From NCBI RefSeq assembly GCF_018688335.1, contig NZ_CP061316.1:1178001-1242000 (forward strand): DNA of 64,000 bases. Reading direction: 5' to 3'. Shown in pieces: positions 40,419-49,694 of the stretch. Position 1 is the stretch's first letter; every line of letters starts with the position of its first letter. Under the pieces are notes generated by a model. It saw only the letters and a list, made by a program, of their open reading frames with translations. It ran no database searches and was not told the DNA's origin. A program made the translations under genes and the position numbers. The DNA comes from Polynucleobacter sp. AP-Jannik-300A-C4. GTDB lineage: Bacteria; Pseudomonadota; Gammaproteobacteria; Burkholderiales; Burkholderiaceae.

Positions 40419-41474
40419 TTATTTAACTTTGTTGTACCAAATTTCATGATGCTCTTTAGCCCAAGCAGCATCAACATAACCCGTTTTCATACCATCGATT
40501 GAGCCTTGCATACCAATGGTGCCGATGTAGATATGACCCATTGCCATTGCTGTCATCAATAAGGCAGCTGAAGCATGAATAATATCTGCCAACTGCATAG
40601 TGCCACGCCAATATTCAATTCCAGGCACAGGAACTATCATGTCAAGCACCCATCCAGAAGCTGAGATGATGAGTCCTAAAAAGACCATACCAAACCAGAA
40701 CCAGAATTTCTCACCAAAATTAAAGAATCCTGATGGGACATGTTTGCCGGATAGGAGACCACCAAACGACTTAATCCAAGCCATGTCATCAGGTTCAAGC
40801 ATATTCTTGCGCACAAACAGGAAGAAAAATACGATGATGCTCAGAGTGAATAATGGACCCACGAAATTATGGATATTCTTGCAAATAAACAAGAAGATTC
40901 CAAACAGGGTTCCACCCATCACAGGTAAAGCAAAAAACTTACCGTACAGAATTAATAGACCAGTAAACGCTAAAGCCACAAAGCTAAATGCCATAGTCCA
41001 ATGGGTGTAACGCTCTAGATCTGTAAAACGCTTAATCTTAGTTCCAGAAAGTGGCTCGTGCAATTTGATTGGGCCACGCAAGACATACATCGCTAGGACA
41101 CCAAAGAAAGCAAATGCCAATAACCAAGCCCCGAATACGGTAATAACGCCATTACGAATAAGGCGCCATTGCTGGCCAGACTTCTGAATAAGCACTCCAC
41201 GCTCGGTGACGGGTCCATTCACAAAGTTTGGCGTATCGCTATTGACTGTTCGCCATATCGGAGCATTGTTGCCCGGCTGATTTTTTGCGGCCTCAATTTG
41301 CGCTTGCGGACTTGCATCAGCAGCACGCCCGATATCCATAATATTGGCTGATTCAACCTTAGGAAGTGCCGCAGCATTTGGTTGTTGCGCAAAACTGGCA
41401 CCACTCATCAGTGAGAGTGAAATACCTGCTGCTAACACCCAAAGGCGTATGTCGCTGGTTGTAAATGATTTCAT
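40419..41474 (-). CDS. fdhC: formate dehydrogenase gamma subunit (cytochrome b)
   Basis: The 351-residue membrane subunit takes electrons from FdhB and reduces quinone through two b haems. It begins with a signal-like segment (AAGISLSLMSGASFAQ), then about 80 periplasmic residues and a helix near 115-130, followed by the FDH-gamma core with haem-ligand His in RFTDLERYTHWTMAFSF, NIHNFVGPLFTL and LADIIHASAALLMTAMAMGHIY. The extra N-terminal region is larger than in E. coli FdnI but is usual in FdhABC systems of betaproteobacteria. It is the penultimate gene of the operon. Confidence 0.93.
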   Translation of the reverse strand: MKSFTTSDIRLWVLAAGISLSLMSGASFAQQPNAAALPKVESANIMDIGRAADASPQAQIEAAKNQPGNNAPIWRTVNSDTPNFVNGPVTERGVLIQKSGQQWRLIRNGVITVFGAWLLAFAFFGVLAMYVLRGPIKLHEPLSGTKIKRFTDLERYTHWTMAFSFVALAFTGLLILYGKFFALPVMGGTLFGIFLFICKNIHNFVGPLFTLSIIVFFFLFVRKNMLEPDDMAWIKSFGGLLSGKHVPSGFFNFGEKFWFWFGMVFLGLIISASGWVLDMIVPVPGIEYWRGTMQLADIIHASAALLMTAMAMGHIYIGTIGMQGSIDGMKTGYVDAAWAKEHHEIWYNKVK

Positions 41475-41516
41475 GCGAGTGTCCTCAAACGGCTAACTGT
41501 AGATAATCTCAACTGA

Positions 41517-41753
41517 TTACTTAATACGGGTGTATTCAGTTTGCTGTTGGTTGCGCTTATTAATCGCCTCTTTCCAGCTCAGCTCATTACCAGGAGTCCA
41601 ACCTTTTGTCATAAAGCCATCATTTGCACCCATATATGGCGCAACATCTGGGCGCTTAGCCGCGCTAATGCCTGCTTGGGGACGCTCGGAACAACCAGCC
41701 AAGATTCCGACAGCGGTAGCGCACAGAGCAAGGATCTTAAAATTGAATTTCAT
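41517..41753 (-). CDS. small lipoprotein in the fdh operon
   Basis: The 78-residue protein has a signal segment with lipobox LAGC (Cys near residue 21) and a polar mature part containing DVAPYMGANDGFMTKGWTPG and a helical C-terminus. Its ATG overlaps the fdhB stop codon (TAATG), so it is translated with fdhB, and fdhC follows 42 nt later. I do not know its function; its place between the FeS and cytochrome subunits suggests a periplasmic assembly or anchoring factor. Confidence 0.75.
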   Translation of the reverse strand: MKFNFKILALCATAVGILAGCSERPQAGISAAKRPDVAPYMGANDGFMTKGWTPGNELSWKEAINKRNQQQTEYTRIK

Positions 41754-42409
41754 TATTTAGCTCCCGGAATTTTTGCAGCAGGCGTTGGAGTCGGTGTCTT
41801 CGCTCCAGGCTGACCATAGGCTGTTGTCCAACCAAATACATCGGCACCAACATTCTTACCGTGTTTTTGGCGAGCCACAACACGAGCGCGGAAAATATCT
41901 GCAATGACATCACCGTCACCACCAATTAAGGCCTTGGTTGAACACATCTCAGCGCATAGAGGCAACTTACCTTCAGCTAAGCGATTACGTCCATATTTCT
42001 CAAATTCCGCAACGCTACCATTTGCTTCTGGACCACCGCTACAGAATGTGCACTTATCCATTTTTCCGCGCATTCCAAATGTTCCTTGACTTGGGAACTG
42101 AGGCGCACCAAATGGGCATGCATAAGAACAGTAGCCACAACCAATACAAATATCTTTATCGTGCAGAACAACACCTTCGTCCGTACGATAAAAACAATCA
42201 ACTGGGCAAACTGCCATACAAGGCGCATCAGAACAATGCATACAGGCTACTGAAATTGATTTTTCAGCACCAATAATTCCATCATTAATCGTCACAACAC
42301 GGCGACGCTGAATACCCCAAGGAACTTCATTCTCGTTCTTACATGCTGTTACACAGCCGTTACATTCAATGCAACGCTCTGCATCACAGATAAATTTCAT
42401 TCTTGCCAT
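41753..42409 (-). CDS. fdhB: formate dehydrogenase beta subunit (4x[4Fe-4S])
   Basis: The 218-residue protein holds four [4Fe-4S] motifs: CIECNGCVTAC near residue 15, CMHCSDAPCMAVCP near 57, CIGCGYCSYACP near 92 and CTFCSGG with a downstream LCAEMCSTKAL near 120-157. It links the active-site subunit to the cytochrome. It lacks the C-terminal membrane helix of E. coli FdnH and instead ends in a Pro/Ala/Thr-rich tail, as in FDH3-type beta subunits. It lies 33 nt after fdhA and overlaps the lipoprotein gene by 1 nt. Confidence 0.95.
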   Translation of the reverse strand: MARMKFICDAERCIECNGCVTACKNENEVPWGIQRRRVVTINDGIIGAEKSISVACMHCSDAPCMAVCPVDCFYRTDEGVVLHDKDICIGCGYCSYACPFGAPQFPSQGTFGMRGKMDKCTFCSGGPEANGSVAEFEKYGRNRLAEGKLPLCAEMCSTKALIGGDGDVIADIFRARVVARQKHGKNVGADVFGWTTAYGQPGAKTPTPTPAAKIPGAK

Positions 42410-42442
42410 AGCTTATTCTCCTGACTTTATCTTTAGTTAGAC

Positions 42443-45430
42443 TTAGGCAAATTTTTCGATTTGACACATCGTAGTTTTGGTCTCTTGCATCATGGTTACT
42501 TGATCGTAACCATAGGTAGTTGCAGTATTTACTGCCTCACCCTGAACAACAGGAGCCGCTCCAACTGGATAGTACTTACGAATGTCTGCGCCCTGCCACC
42601 AGCCAGCAAAGTGGAATGGGACAAATGCAGTCTTCGCATCAACACGCTCAGTCACCAAGGCTCGCACCTTAATTTTTGCGCCAGTTGGAGATTTAACCCA
42701 AACATAATCCCAGTTTTGAATGCCACGAACTGCTGCGGCTCTAGGATTAATCTCTACAAAGTTCTCTTGTTGTAACTCTGCCAACCATGGGTTGGATCGA
42801 GTCTCGTCTCCTCCACCTTCATATTCAACCAAACGGCCAGAAGTAAGAGTAATTGGGAACTTTTCATATAGCTTATCGGCAATATTCTTTTGCTGAACTG
42901 TCTTAAACAGCGTAGGCAAGCGCCAGAAATTCTTCAAGTCATCAGATGTAGGATATTTCTCCATCATTGGAAGATTGGTACTGTAAAGAGCTTCACGGTG
43001 GACTGGAATTGGATCAGGGAAGTTCCAAACTACTGCACGTGCCTTGGCGTTTCCAAAGGGATGGCAACCATTCTTCATCACAACGCGCTGAATACCACCT
43101 GACAAGTCTGTCTTCCAATTCTTTCCTTCGGCGAGTTTTTTCTCGTCGTCGGTCAATTGATCCCACCAGCCAAGTTTCTTCATAAAGACATGATCAAACT
43201 CAGGGTATCCAGTTTTGATCGCAGAGCCTTTGGAGTAAGAACCATCAGCAGCCAATAAGCTCTCGCCATCCTTCTCTACACCAAAGTTCGCACGGAAATT
43301 ACCGCCGCCCTCCATTACAGACTTGCTAGTATCGTAAAGATTTGGTGATCCTGGATGCTTGATAGCGGCCGTGCCGTAACATGGCCATGGCAAGCCAAAA
43401 TAATCGCCAGTAGTATCGTAGCCAGTCACTTTATCAACACCACCACGTGAACGCAATGTCTTCGGATCAAAGACGCTCATCATGCGCATGTGTGCCTTCA
43501 AGCGCTCTGGTGTCTGACCGGTATATCCAATAGTCCAAACGCCACGGTTGATTTCACGCAAGATAGATTCAATTTCTGGTTCTGGCCAATCTTTACCTGC
43601 ATACTTCCCAGTAACCATCTTGAAGTTTTTGGAGAGTTCCTTACCAAAACCTAAACGATCAGCAAATGCTTGCATGATGGTGTGGTCTGGAACAGATTCA
43701 AACAAAGGATCAATAACCTTCTCACGCCACTGAATCGAACGATTTGAAGCAGTTACAGATCCCTGAGTTTCAAATTGGGTACAAGCTGGCAACAAATAGA
43801 CGTTGCGATTCTTATTAACTTTTTGACCTTCTGCAGGAGGCATAGCAGCCATCGCAGCTGTTGCACTTGGATATGGATCAACCACAACCAAAAGATCTAA
43901 CTTATCCATTGCGCGCTTCATATCTAAGCCGCGTGTTTGAGAGTTAGGCGCATGACCCCAGAAGAACAAACCTTTAACGTTGGTTTTTTGGTCGATCATG
44001 TCATCATTTTCAAGCACTGCGTCGACCCAACGGGAAACGGTAGTGCCTGATTTCTCCATCATGCCAGGAGCATAACGACCTTTAATCCATTCATAATCTA
44101 CGCCCCAAACGGTCGCAAAATGCTTCCAAGAACCAGCAGCTAGGCCATAGTAACCAGGCAGTGAATTTGGATTTGGGCCAACGTCAGTTGCACCCTGAAC
44201 GTTGTCATGGCCGCGGAAAATATTTGCGCCGCCACCAGACTTACCGATGTTACCTAATGCCAACTGCAATAAACAGGAAGCGCGAACCATCGCATTACCA
44301 ATGGTGTGCTGAGTTTGTCCCATACACCAAACAATCGTGCTTGGACGATTTTTTGCCATGGTCTCGGCAACTTTATAAACCTGAGCCTCAGGAACGCCGC
44401 AAGCCTCTTCTACATTGGCTGGAGTCCATTTTTCCATCACTTCTTTGCGAACCTTGTCCATGCCATAGACGCGATCGTTGATGTATTTCTTATCTTCCCA
44501 ACCGTTATTAAAGATGTGATAGAGAACACCAAACAAGAATGGAATATCAGTACCAGAACGAATGCGAACATACTGATCAGACTTCGCTGCAGTTCTTGTA
44601 TAACGTGGATCAACCACAATTAATTTGCAACCATTTTCCTTGGCATGCAACATGCTCAGCATAGATACTGGATGCGCCTCAGCAGCATTAGAGCCAATAT
44701 ACAAAGCTGCTTTTGAATTCATCATGTCGTTGTAGCTATTTGTCATGGCGCCGTAGCCCCAAGTATTAGCTACACCAGCAACTGTAGTTGAGTGACAAAT
44801 ACGAGCTTGGTGGTCTGTGTTATTGGTTCCAAAGAAAGATACCCACTTACGTAACAAATACGCTTGCTCATTATTTTGTTTTGATGAACCAATGAAGTAC
44901 ATCGCATCAGGAGAGTATTTGGCGCGAATGTCTTTCATCTGCGCCGTGATCTCAGTTAAAGCTTGATCCCAGGAAATCTTTTGATATTTACCGTCAACCA
45001 ATTTCATTGGTGTGCGTAAGCGGAAGTCGCCATGGCCATGCTCACGAAGTGCTGCGCCTTTCGCGCAATGAGCACCTAAATTGATTGGAGAATCAAAAAC
45101 GGGGTCTTGACGAACCCAAACACCATTCTCCACAGTTGCATCAACCGCGCAACCCACTGAGCAGTGAGTACATACAGTTCGCTTCACTTCAATTTTTCCA
45201 GCTTTGCCATCTAGCATTGCTTTGCTTTGATCAGCCACTGCCTTTTGAACCATGGTCAATTGGCTTGCAGCAATTCCAGCACCAACGCCGACGCCTGAAC
45301 GTTTTAGGAACTGGCGACGATCCATTGTTGGAACAGCTGCTTTAAGCCCGCGCGAAAGACTGCCGATTAGGCGTGATGCTGGGACTGAACGACTACTTTG
45401 AGGTGTATTAGATTTGCGAGTCAGGCTCAT
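42443..45430 (-). CDS. fdhA: formate dehydrogenase alpha subunit (Mo/W-bis-MGD, Cys type)
   Basis: The 995-residue catalytic subunit oxidises formate to CO2 in the periplasm. A twin-arginine motif DRRQFLKRSG at residues 37-46 lies behind an unusually long n-region. The [4Fe-4S] ligands are Cys87, Cys90, Cys94 and Cys122 (CTHCSVGC, AHCAKG). The metal-ligand position is Cys212, followed by the catalytic His213 (ARICHSTTVAG), where E. coli FDH-N has selenocysteine. MGD-binding segments include GHDNVQGATDVGPNP. It lies between the short Tat protein gene and fdhB. Mo or W use cannot be told from sequence; nearby TupBC makes W possible. Confidence 0.96.
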   Translation of the reverse strand: MSLTRKSNTPQSSRSVPASRLIGSLSRGLKAAVPTMDRRQFLKRSGVGVGAGIAASQLTMVQKAVADQSKAMLDGKAGKIEVKRTVCTHCSVGCAVDATVENGVWVRQDPVFDSPINLGAHCAKGAALREHGHGDFRLRTPMKLVDGKYQKISWDQALTEITAQMKDIRAKYSPDAMYFIGSSKQNNEQAYLLRKWVSFFGTNNTDHQARICHSTTVAGVANTWGYGAMTNSYNDMMNSKAALYIGSNAAEAHPVSMLSMLHAKENGCKLIVVDPRYTRTAAKSDQYVRIRSGTDIPFLFGVLYHIFNNGWEDKKYINDRVYGMDKVRKEVMEKWTPANVEEACGVPEAQVYKVAETMAKNRPSTIVWCMGQTQHTIGNAMVRASCLLQLALGNIGKSGGGANIFRGHDNVQGATDVGPNPNSLPGYYGLAAGSWKHFATVWGVDYEWIKGRYAPGMMEKSGTTVSRWVDAVLENDDMIDQKTNVKGLFFWGHAPNSQTRGLDMKRAMDKLDLLVVVDPYPSATAAMAAMPPAEGQKVNKNRNVYLLPACTQFETQGSVTASNRSIQWREKVIDPLFESVPDHTIMQAFADRLGFGKELSKNFKMVTGKYAGKDWPEPEIESILREINRGVWTIGYTGQTPERLKAHMRMMSVFDPKTLRSRGGVDKVTGYDTTGDYFGLPWPCYGTAAIKHPGSPNLYDTSKSVMEGGGNFRANFGVEKDGESLLAADGSYSKGSAIKTGYPEFDHVFMKKLGWWDQLTDDEKKLAEGKNWKTDLSGGIQRVVMKNGCHPFGNAKARAVVWNFPDPIPVHREALYSTNLPMMEKYPTSDDLKNFWRLPTLFKTVQQKNIADKLYEKFPITLTSGRLVEYEGGGDETRSNPWLAELQQENFVEINPRAAAVRGIQNWDYVWVKSPTGAKIKVRALVTERVDAKTAFVPFHFAGWWQGADIRKYYPVGAAPVVQGEAVNTATTYGYDQVTMMQETKTTMCQIEKFA

Positions 45431-45489
45431 TTGTTGCCCCTGAAAAAATTTTGGTTTTATAAAAGGAGTGGCTAAAAAATTAGAACGGA

Positions 45490-45711
45490 TTACAACAAAG
45501 TGGTTTCGTAGTACTTACGAATGTGAGCGGAGAGTTGATACCCTTCTTTGTCTCCTGAAACAGTACTGCCAATTTCTTGAATAACCGCATTGCCGATCGT
45601 AGTTTGTGAAGCAACCGCGACAGCGCCTACTGTGGCACCCGCTCCGATAAAAAACTTTCTGCGTGAAGGTTTATTTTCTTCATTTACTGCAGTTGCGGAT
45701 TTGGTAGTCAT
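45490..45711 (-). CDS. short Tat-signal protein of formate dehydrogenase loci
   Basis: The 73-residue protein has a twin-arginine motif (SRRKFFIGAGATVGAVAVAS) at about residue 17 and a short mature part ending GYQLSAHIRKYYETTLL. This matches the family described as formate dehydrogenase region TAT target, of unknown function. It is the first gene downstream of the FNR-type palindrome, with AGGAG 7 nt before its ATG, and 59 nt upstream of fdhA. It may help FdhA export or binding of the cofactor enzyme. Confidence 0.88.
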   Translation of the reverse strand: MTTKSATAVNEENKPSRRKFFIGAGATVGAVAVASQTTIGNAVIQEIGSTVSGDKEGYQLSAHIRKYYETTLL

Positions 45712-45735
45712 CGCATGCTCCTAGTTAGTGCAAAT

Positions 45736-45749
45736 TTGATATGGATCAA
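45736..45749. promoter_or_regulatory. FNR/ANR-type palindrome upstream of the fdh structural genes
   Basis: TTGAT-ATGG-ATCAA is a perfect match to the TTGAT-N4-ATCAA consensus of FNR-family oxygen sensors. It lies in the 125-bp gap before the Tat-protein gene, centred about 31 bp upstream of its start codon. This is close to the start, so it may act as a repressor site or act on a start point within the leader. Sequence match is certain; function is inferred. Confidence 0.55.
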
Positions 45750-45836
45750 GTGTAATTGGTAATTGTATTTTTTGCATATATAGAAAAAGAAATATTTTTT
45801 AGCGCATTGGTCACCGAAAAATGATGCAACGCAATA

Positions 45837-46478
45837 TCAAATCATATCGAAGCCCTGGGCTTCAATCGCTAGAAATTCACGTGTTAATGCAGCTACAGAA
45901 TGGTAAAGATGCATGTCTGGGATCGCTTCTATTGCATCGCACAATTCGTCATACCAGGGACGAATGTGGTCATTGAAGAAAATGCGCTGATTCGTCAAAT
46001 TAGAAATCTCCACATCATCACCAGCTATGAGGTAGCGCATAACCTCACACAAGGCTGATATGTGATCTTCAGTTTCAGTTATGTTCTCGGCAGCTTCGAG
46101 ACCAAATGCGTCTAAGGACCGTCTAATTTCTACTAAAGGCTTTTCATTGAGATGTCCCGCCAAGTAAATAGACGCATTGAGAACAACATTTGGCTTACCA
46201 ACGCTAATGAAGTTCGCATCAAATTCGTCTCTCCATGCTTGAGCGGGATTGTTCTTGGCTAACTCCACCAAACTATCCCATAGTTGAGCAAGTGGCGCTT
46301 CATCAGTACCGCTCTGGCCTTCAGGGATAGATGCTGCTATCTGGTCAAGCAGCTCTTGATCAGGGGGTGACAAAAAGAGGCGCGCTATCAAACCATATAG
46401 GTCAGCCCTGGCCAAATCCTCAGGCAAGCCAACATCACCGACCTCTGCAATCTTCTGATCTTTTTCTAATTCACTCAT
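45837..46478 (-). CDS. TorD/DmsD-family Mo-enzyme chaperone
   Basis: The 213-residue all-helical protein has the TorD-type segments ARADLYGLIARLFLSPPDQELLDQ near residue 24, WRDEFDANFI, ETEDHISALCEVMRYLIAGDD near 136 and FFNDHIRPWYDELCDAI near 167 (the HIxPW-like signature). These chaperones bind the Tat signal of Mo/W enzymes until the cofactor and FeS clusters are in. Its start overlaps the polyferredoxin stop by 4 nt. It likely serves FdhA. Confidence 0.92.
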   Translation of the reverse strand: MSELEKDQKIAEVGDVGLPEDLARADLYGLIARLFLSPPDQELLDQIAASIPEGQSGTDEAPLAQLWDSLVELAKNNPAQAWRDEFDANFISVGKPNVVLNASIYLAGHLNEKPLVEIRRSLDAFGLEAAENITETEDHISALCEVMRYLIAGDDVEISNLTNQRIFFNDHIRPWYDELCDAIEAIPDMHLYHSVAALTREFLAIEAQGFDMI

Positions 46479-48565
46479 GTTTCATTCTTCATCATATCCA
46501 CTACGCGACAATCACTGCACATCTTTAAGCGCTCCATTGCCGGCCCAGAGAAGGCGGCATGTGCGCCAAGCTTGGTCATCATCAGGTCAACCATTTTGAG
46601 AGTCCCAAAGGGCTTCCCGCAACTAATGCAGTGAAATGGCTTGGTCTCATTTAAATTGACTCGCTGCTTTCTTTGCTCAACGCTTAATAAACGTGGCTCC
46701 AAGCTCAAAGCATGCTCAGGGCAAGCGGTTACGCAAATACCGCACTGAACACATTGCTTCTCTATAAACGACAACTTAGGCTCGTCCGGATTGTCTAATA
46801 GAGCGCCTTCAGGACAGCTGCCAACACAGGACATGCATAAAGTACATGCATCCTTGTTGATATTTAAGCCGCCTAATAATGAAGAGGCTGGTAAAGGAGC
46901 TCCAGCTGCGGGCAAGACTGTTTTTGCTTGTTTTTCTAGATGTTCTAAAACTGCTTCTATCGTCTCTCTCTTCTGATTATTTAAACCAAAAGTAGCAGGA
47001 GTGCACACTGCCGCGAGGGGACCACGTTGACGCAACTGACCCATGACCAATGAAACCGGCGCAATGTCATCGGATGCGGCCGCATGGATCAAACTAATTC
47101 GTGCTTCAAAACCATATGCTGCCAAGATTGCATTGCAGAGCTCAGCCTGTGTCTGCAAAGCAGCTTGATAAGCGGGATCTTGCTCACCAGACAATAATAA
47201 GTAAACCTCACTAAAGCCATAACTCAATGCGCCCAACCATAAGTCTATTCCTGTTGAAGCAATATGCTCAACACCATAGGGGATTAAATAGGAAGGCAAT
47301 CCTTCGTATCGACTTGGATTTAAATGGGCGGCGCGACCAACTGCATCAATTAAGTTTGTGCCGGCTTTCAGAGTATGCAAAAGAAGCGCAGGACTAACGG
47401 ATTTTTTTTCCTTAGCGCACTCCTGAGTAAAAACATTTGCCAAAGTTTTGATTTCTTTACCCTGGTGCGAAACACTTGGATAGTTATATCGCATCGCACC
47501 TGATGGGCAAACAGTGGAGCAAGCACCGCATCCCATACATAAGTTTGGATTAACTTCGACAGTACCCTGCCCATTTTTAAAAAGGGAAGTAATGGCAGCA
47601 GTTGAACAAACATCAATACAAGCGTTGCAGCCAACCTTACCGTTGCGGCCATGTGCACAAACTTTTTCGTTATAAGCAAAGTATTTGGGCTTCTCAAACT
47701 CCCCTACCAGACTCAATAATTTATTAGCAGCGAATGATTGCTCAAGCGGATCAGTGCCTGGGGAGAAATACCCCTGGGGAGTTTGACTCATACGCATATG
47801 AGTTTTTGAGCGTAGATCTAAAATTAAATCGAATTGGGCAGTGCGATTTCGCTCAACCCGATCAAAATTGATCGCGCCAATACCGGCGCAGGCCGTGATG
47901 CATTTGCGATGTGATTTGCACTTATCCAAATCAATCTGGAATGAATCATTGATTGCGCCCGACGGACAAACTTCAACACAAGCACCACAGCGAGTACACA
48001 TCTCTGGATCAATTGGGTTTTCCAACTCCCATTGGACGGTGAAATTTCCAAGATATCCTTCTATCGACTTTGTGGAGCCGGAATAGACAGGAAAGTCTCT
48101 CGATAAAGGTAGTGGACTTGGTTCAGTACAGAGAACGGAGACCTCTAATGCGTCGCTCAACTGCTCGGCCCAAGGAATTGCTTGCTCACCAGCGCCAATA
48201 ATCAATGTGCGACCTTGGCTCTCATAATTAATGACCGGAACAGGATCGGCCTCAGGCATTTCAGCCAAAGCTAGCAACGCAGCAATTTTTGGAGAAGATG
48301 ACACAGCCTCCTGCGTCCACCCAGCAACCTCACGAATATTTACGAAACGCAATGGAGCAATCAAAGGTTTTTCAGATTGCGCTGCCAATTCATTAAACAG
48401 GGCGCCTTCCTGTGTGCAGGCAATAATTAGAGAATCATCACCATTGAATGCACCCAAGACCGAATTAAGCTCTTGCCTGCACAAGGCTGTGTGTATCTTG
48501 ACACCCAATTTACTTGGATCAAGAGGCATCGTTCCATTGCAGTTACAAACTAGTTTTTGGCTCAT
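46475..48565 (-). CDS. polyferredoxin (multi-[4Fe-4S]) protein of the fdh locus
   Basis: The 696-residue protein contains at least five ferredoxin-type Cys clusters: CTRCGACVEVCPSGA near residue 185, CNACIDVCST and CMGCGACSTVCPSGA near 320-350, CTLCMSCVGSCPEGA near 575 and CVQCGICVTACPEHA near 606. A zinc-ribbon-like CISCGKPFG and CSDCR pair occurs near the C-terminus and VCNCNG at the N-terminus. The parts between clusters (residues 30-180 and 375-560) resemble neither a flavin nor a hydrogenase domain I can name. Similar proteins occur in betaproteobacterial fdh clusters. It may donate or take electrons in the cytoplasm or aid FdhA maturation. Confidence 0.85.
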   Translation of the reverse strand: MSQKLVCNCNGTMPLDPSKLGVKIHTALCRQELNSVLGAFNGDDSLIIACTQEGALFNELAAQSEKPLIAPLRFVNIREVAGWTQEAVSSSPKIAALLALAEMPEADPVPVINYESQGRTLIIGAGEQAIPWAEQLSDALEVSVLCTEPSPLPLSRDFPVYSGSTKSIEGYLGNFTVQWELENPIDPEMCTRCGACVEVCPSGAINDSFQIDLDKCKSHRKCITACAGIGAINFDRVERNRTAQFDLILDLRSKTHMRMSQTPQGYFSPGTDPLEQSFAANKLLSLVGEFEKPKYFAYNEKVCAHGRNGKVGCNACIDVCSTAAITSLFKNGQGTVEVNPNLCMGCGACSTVCPSGAMRYNYPSVSHQGKEIKTLANVFTQECAKEKKSVSPALLLHTLKAGTNLIDAVGRAAHLNPSRYEGLPSYLIPYGVEHIASTGIDLWLGALSYGFSEVYLLLSGEQDPAYQAALQTQAELCNAILAAYGFEARISLIHAAASDDIAPVSLVMGQLRQRGPLAAVCTPATFGLNNQKRETIEAVLEHLEKQAKTVLPAAGAPLPASSLLGGLNINKDACTLCMSCVGSCPEGALLDNPDEPKLSFIEKQCVQCGICVTACPEHALSLEPRLLSVEQRKQRVNLNETKPFHCISCGKPFGTLKMVDLMMTKLGAHAAFSGPAMERLKMCSDCRVVDMMKNET

Positions 48566-48576
48566 TAATAATCTTC

Positions 48577-49155
48577 TTAACTCGTTTTCTTATCCACAGG
48601 CATTGGTACGGGGCTCAATTGCACATCATTCGGAGTTGCAGTGGATGATGTTATACGATTCTCTACAGGGTTAGCTAAAGCTGCGGGATTTGAGTCTTGG
48701 TCTTTCAATTCAGCATGAGATGAATCCGCATGAGCAATTTCAGGAACAGCTTGATCTTCATTTTCACTAAAGATGCTCAGCATCTTAGATTGAGCCATAC
48801 GCTTTAGCATGGCCAATGGAATAGGATTGGGCTTTGAATAATCATCAATATATTCATCAAGGCCATCCATGATGTTGAAGTGAGGATCAGAAAACATTTT
48901 TTTTAATGCTGCCTGTTGAACCTCTGGATCAACGCCTGGCTGCATAAACGTAGAGAAATCAGGCGCCAACTGATCAATCTTCTCAACATCATCAAGGGAA
49001 GGCAGTTTGACTTCTTCAGAGGAAATGGGAGGCTGAACATCAGTTGATGTTTTTGTGTCAGCTGTCTGAGACGATGGTGCGGGCCCTTCCTCGGATTGAA
49101 CTGCTTTACCCGATTTAAGGCGGGACCATCGACTTAAAAATCGGCTCTCCATCAA
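48577..49155 (-). CDS. DUF3306 protein
   Basis: The 192-residue protein begins ESRFLSRWSRLKSGK, the typical DUF3306 start, and has the conserved block LPSLDDVEKIDQLAPDFSTFMQPGVDPEVQQAALKKMFSDPHFNIMDGLDEYIDDYS (about residues 50-106 in two parts). The rest is polar and of low complexity. The family is found only in formate dehydrogenase or Mo-enzyme loci and has no known function. It overlaps the DUF3305 gene by 4 nt, and the polyferredoxin gene starts 11 nt after it. Confidence 0.88.
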   Translation of the reverse strand: MMESRFLSRWSRLKSGKAVQSEEGPAPSSQTADTKTSTDVQPPISSEEVKLPSLDDVEKIDQLAPDFSTFMQPGVDPEVQQAALKKMFSDPHFNIMDGLDEYIDDYSKPNPIPLAMLKRMAQSKMLSIFSENEDQAVPEIAHADSSHAELKDQDSNPAALANPVENRITSSTATPNDVQLSPVPMPVDKKTS

Positions 49156-49688
49156 TCCTCCGAAGAACGATTAGCACCTTTAAAGGATGCGGGTTTGTGT
49201 CTCTTTTTTGGCTCAGGCCGGAAATGCTGGTTAACAAAATCCTGCAGCCAAGAAGCGTGCTCATCACTCATGGGAATATTGTCAACTGTTTCACCACTAT
49301 CAATTAAGTGGGCAGCTTCGTTATAGCTCACATCCACACGATGAGGAATTGGAAAGCTAGATTCCGAGCTTATGAGCGCCTTAGATTGATCGTCAATATA
49401 CTGCTCAAAATCCTCTTCCATGCGCCACATGACAAACCAGCAAGGAAAAGTTGCGGAAACATTGAGGTAGTAACCCTCAGCGTCATCGGGATACAAATCA
49501 AGTTCATATCCGGTAAACAACCAAGACTCTCCTTGATCATCCCTTCCTAAAAACTGACCCATGATTTTTTCAGGGGGATGAGAAGAAGAAAATTGGCCAT
49601 AATCTGGCAGCACCTCTTTTGCCGCCCAACGGAAATCAATCCAAGGGTTATCGATTTTTTGCTTACGCATGACGACGGCAAACTTCAT
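49152..49688 (-). CDS. DUF3305 protein
   Basis: The 178-residue protein has the DUF3305 core: FAVVMRKQKIDNPWIDFRWAAKEVLPD at the start, then GYELDLYPDDAEGYYLNVSATFPCWFVMWRMEE and RVDVSYNEAAHLIDSGETVDNIPM. It is a cytoplasmic protein of unknown function that almost always pairs with DUF3306 in fdh loci; some annotations call it a molybdopterin-guanine-dinucleotide biosynthesis protein without proof. It overlaps DUF3306 by 4 nt and starts 6 nt after the ApbC gene. Confidence 0.88.
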   Translation of the reverse strand: MKFAVVMRKQKIDNPWIDFRWAAKEVLPDYGQFSSSHPPEKIMGQFLGRDDQGESWLFTGYELDLYPDDAEGYYLNVSATFPCWFVMWRMEEDFEQYIDDQSKALISSESSFPIPHRVDVSYNEAAHLIDSGETVDNIPMSDEHASWLQDFVNQHFRPEPKKRHKPASFKGANRSSED

Positions 49689-49694
49689 AATTAA

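Noticed and set aside
42461..45345. Several open frames of 60-106 codons antisense to fdhA
   Set aside because: They lie entirely inside a well-supported 995-codon gene, have no domain similarity I recognise and no ribosome sites.
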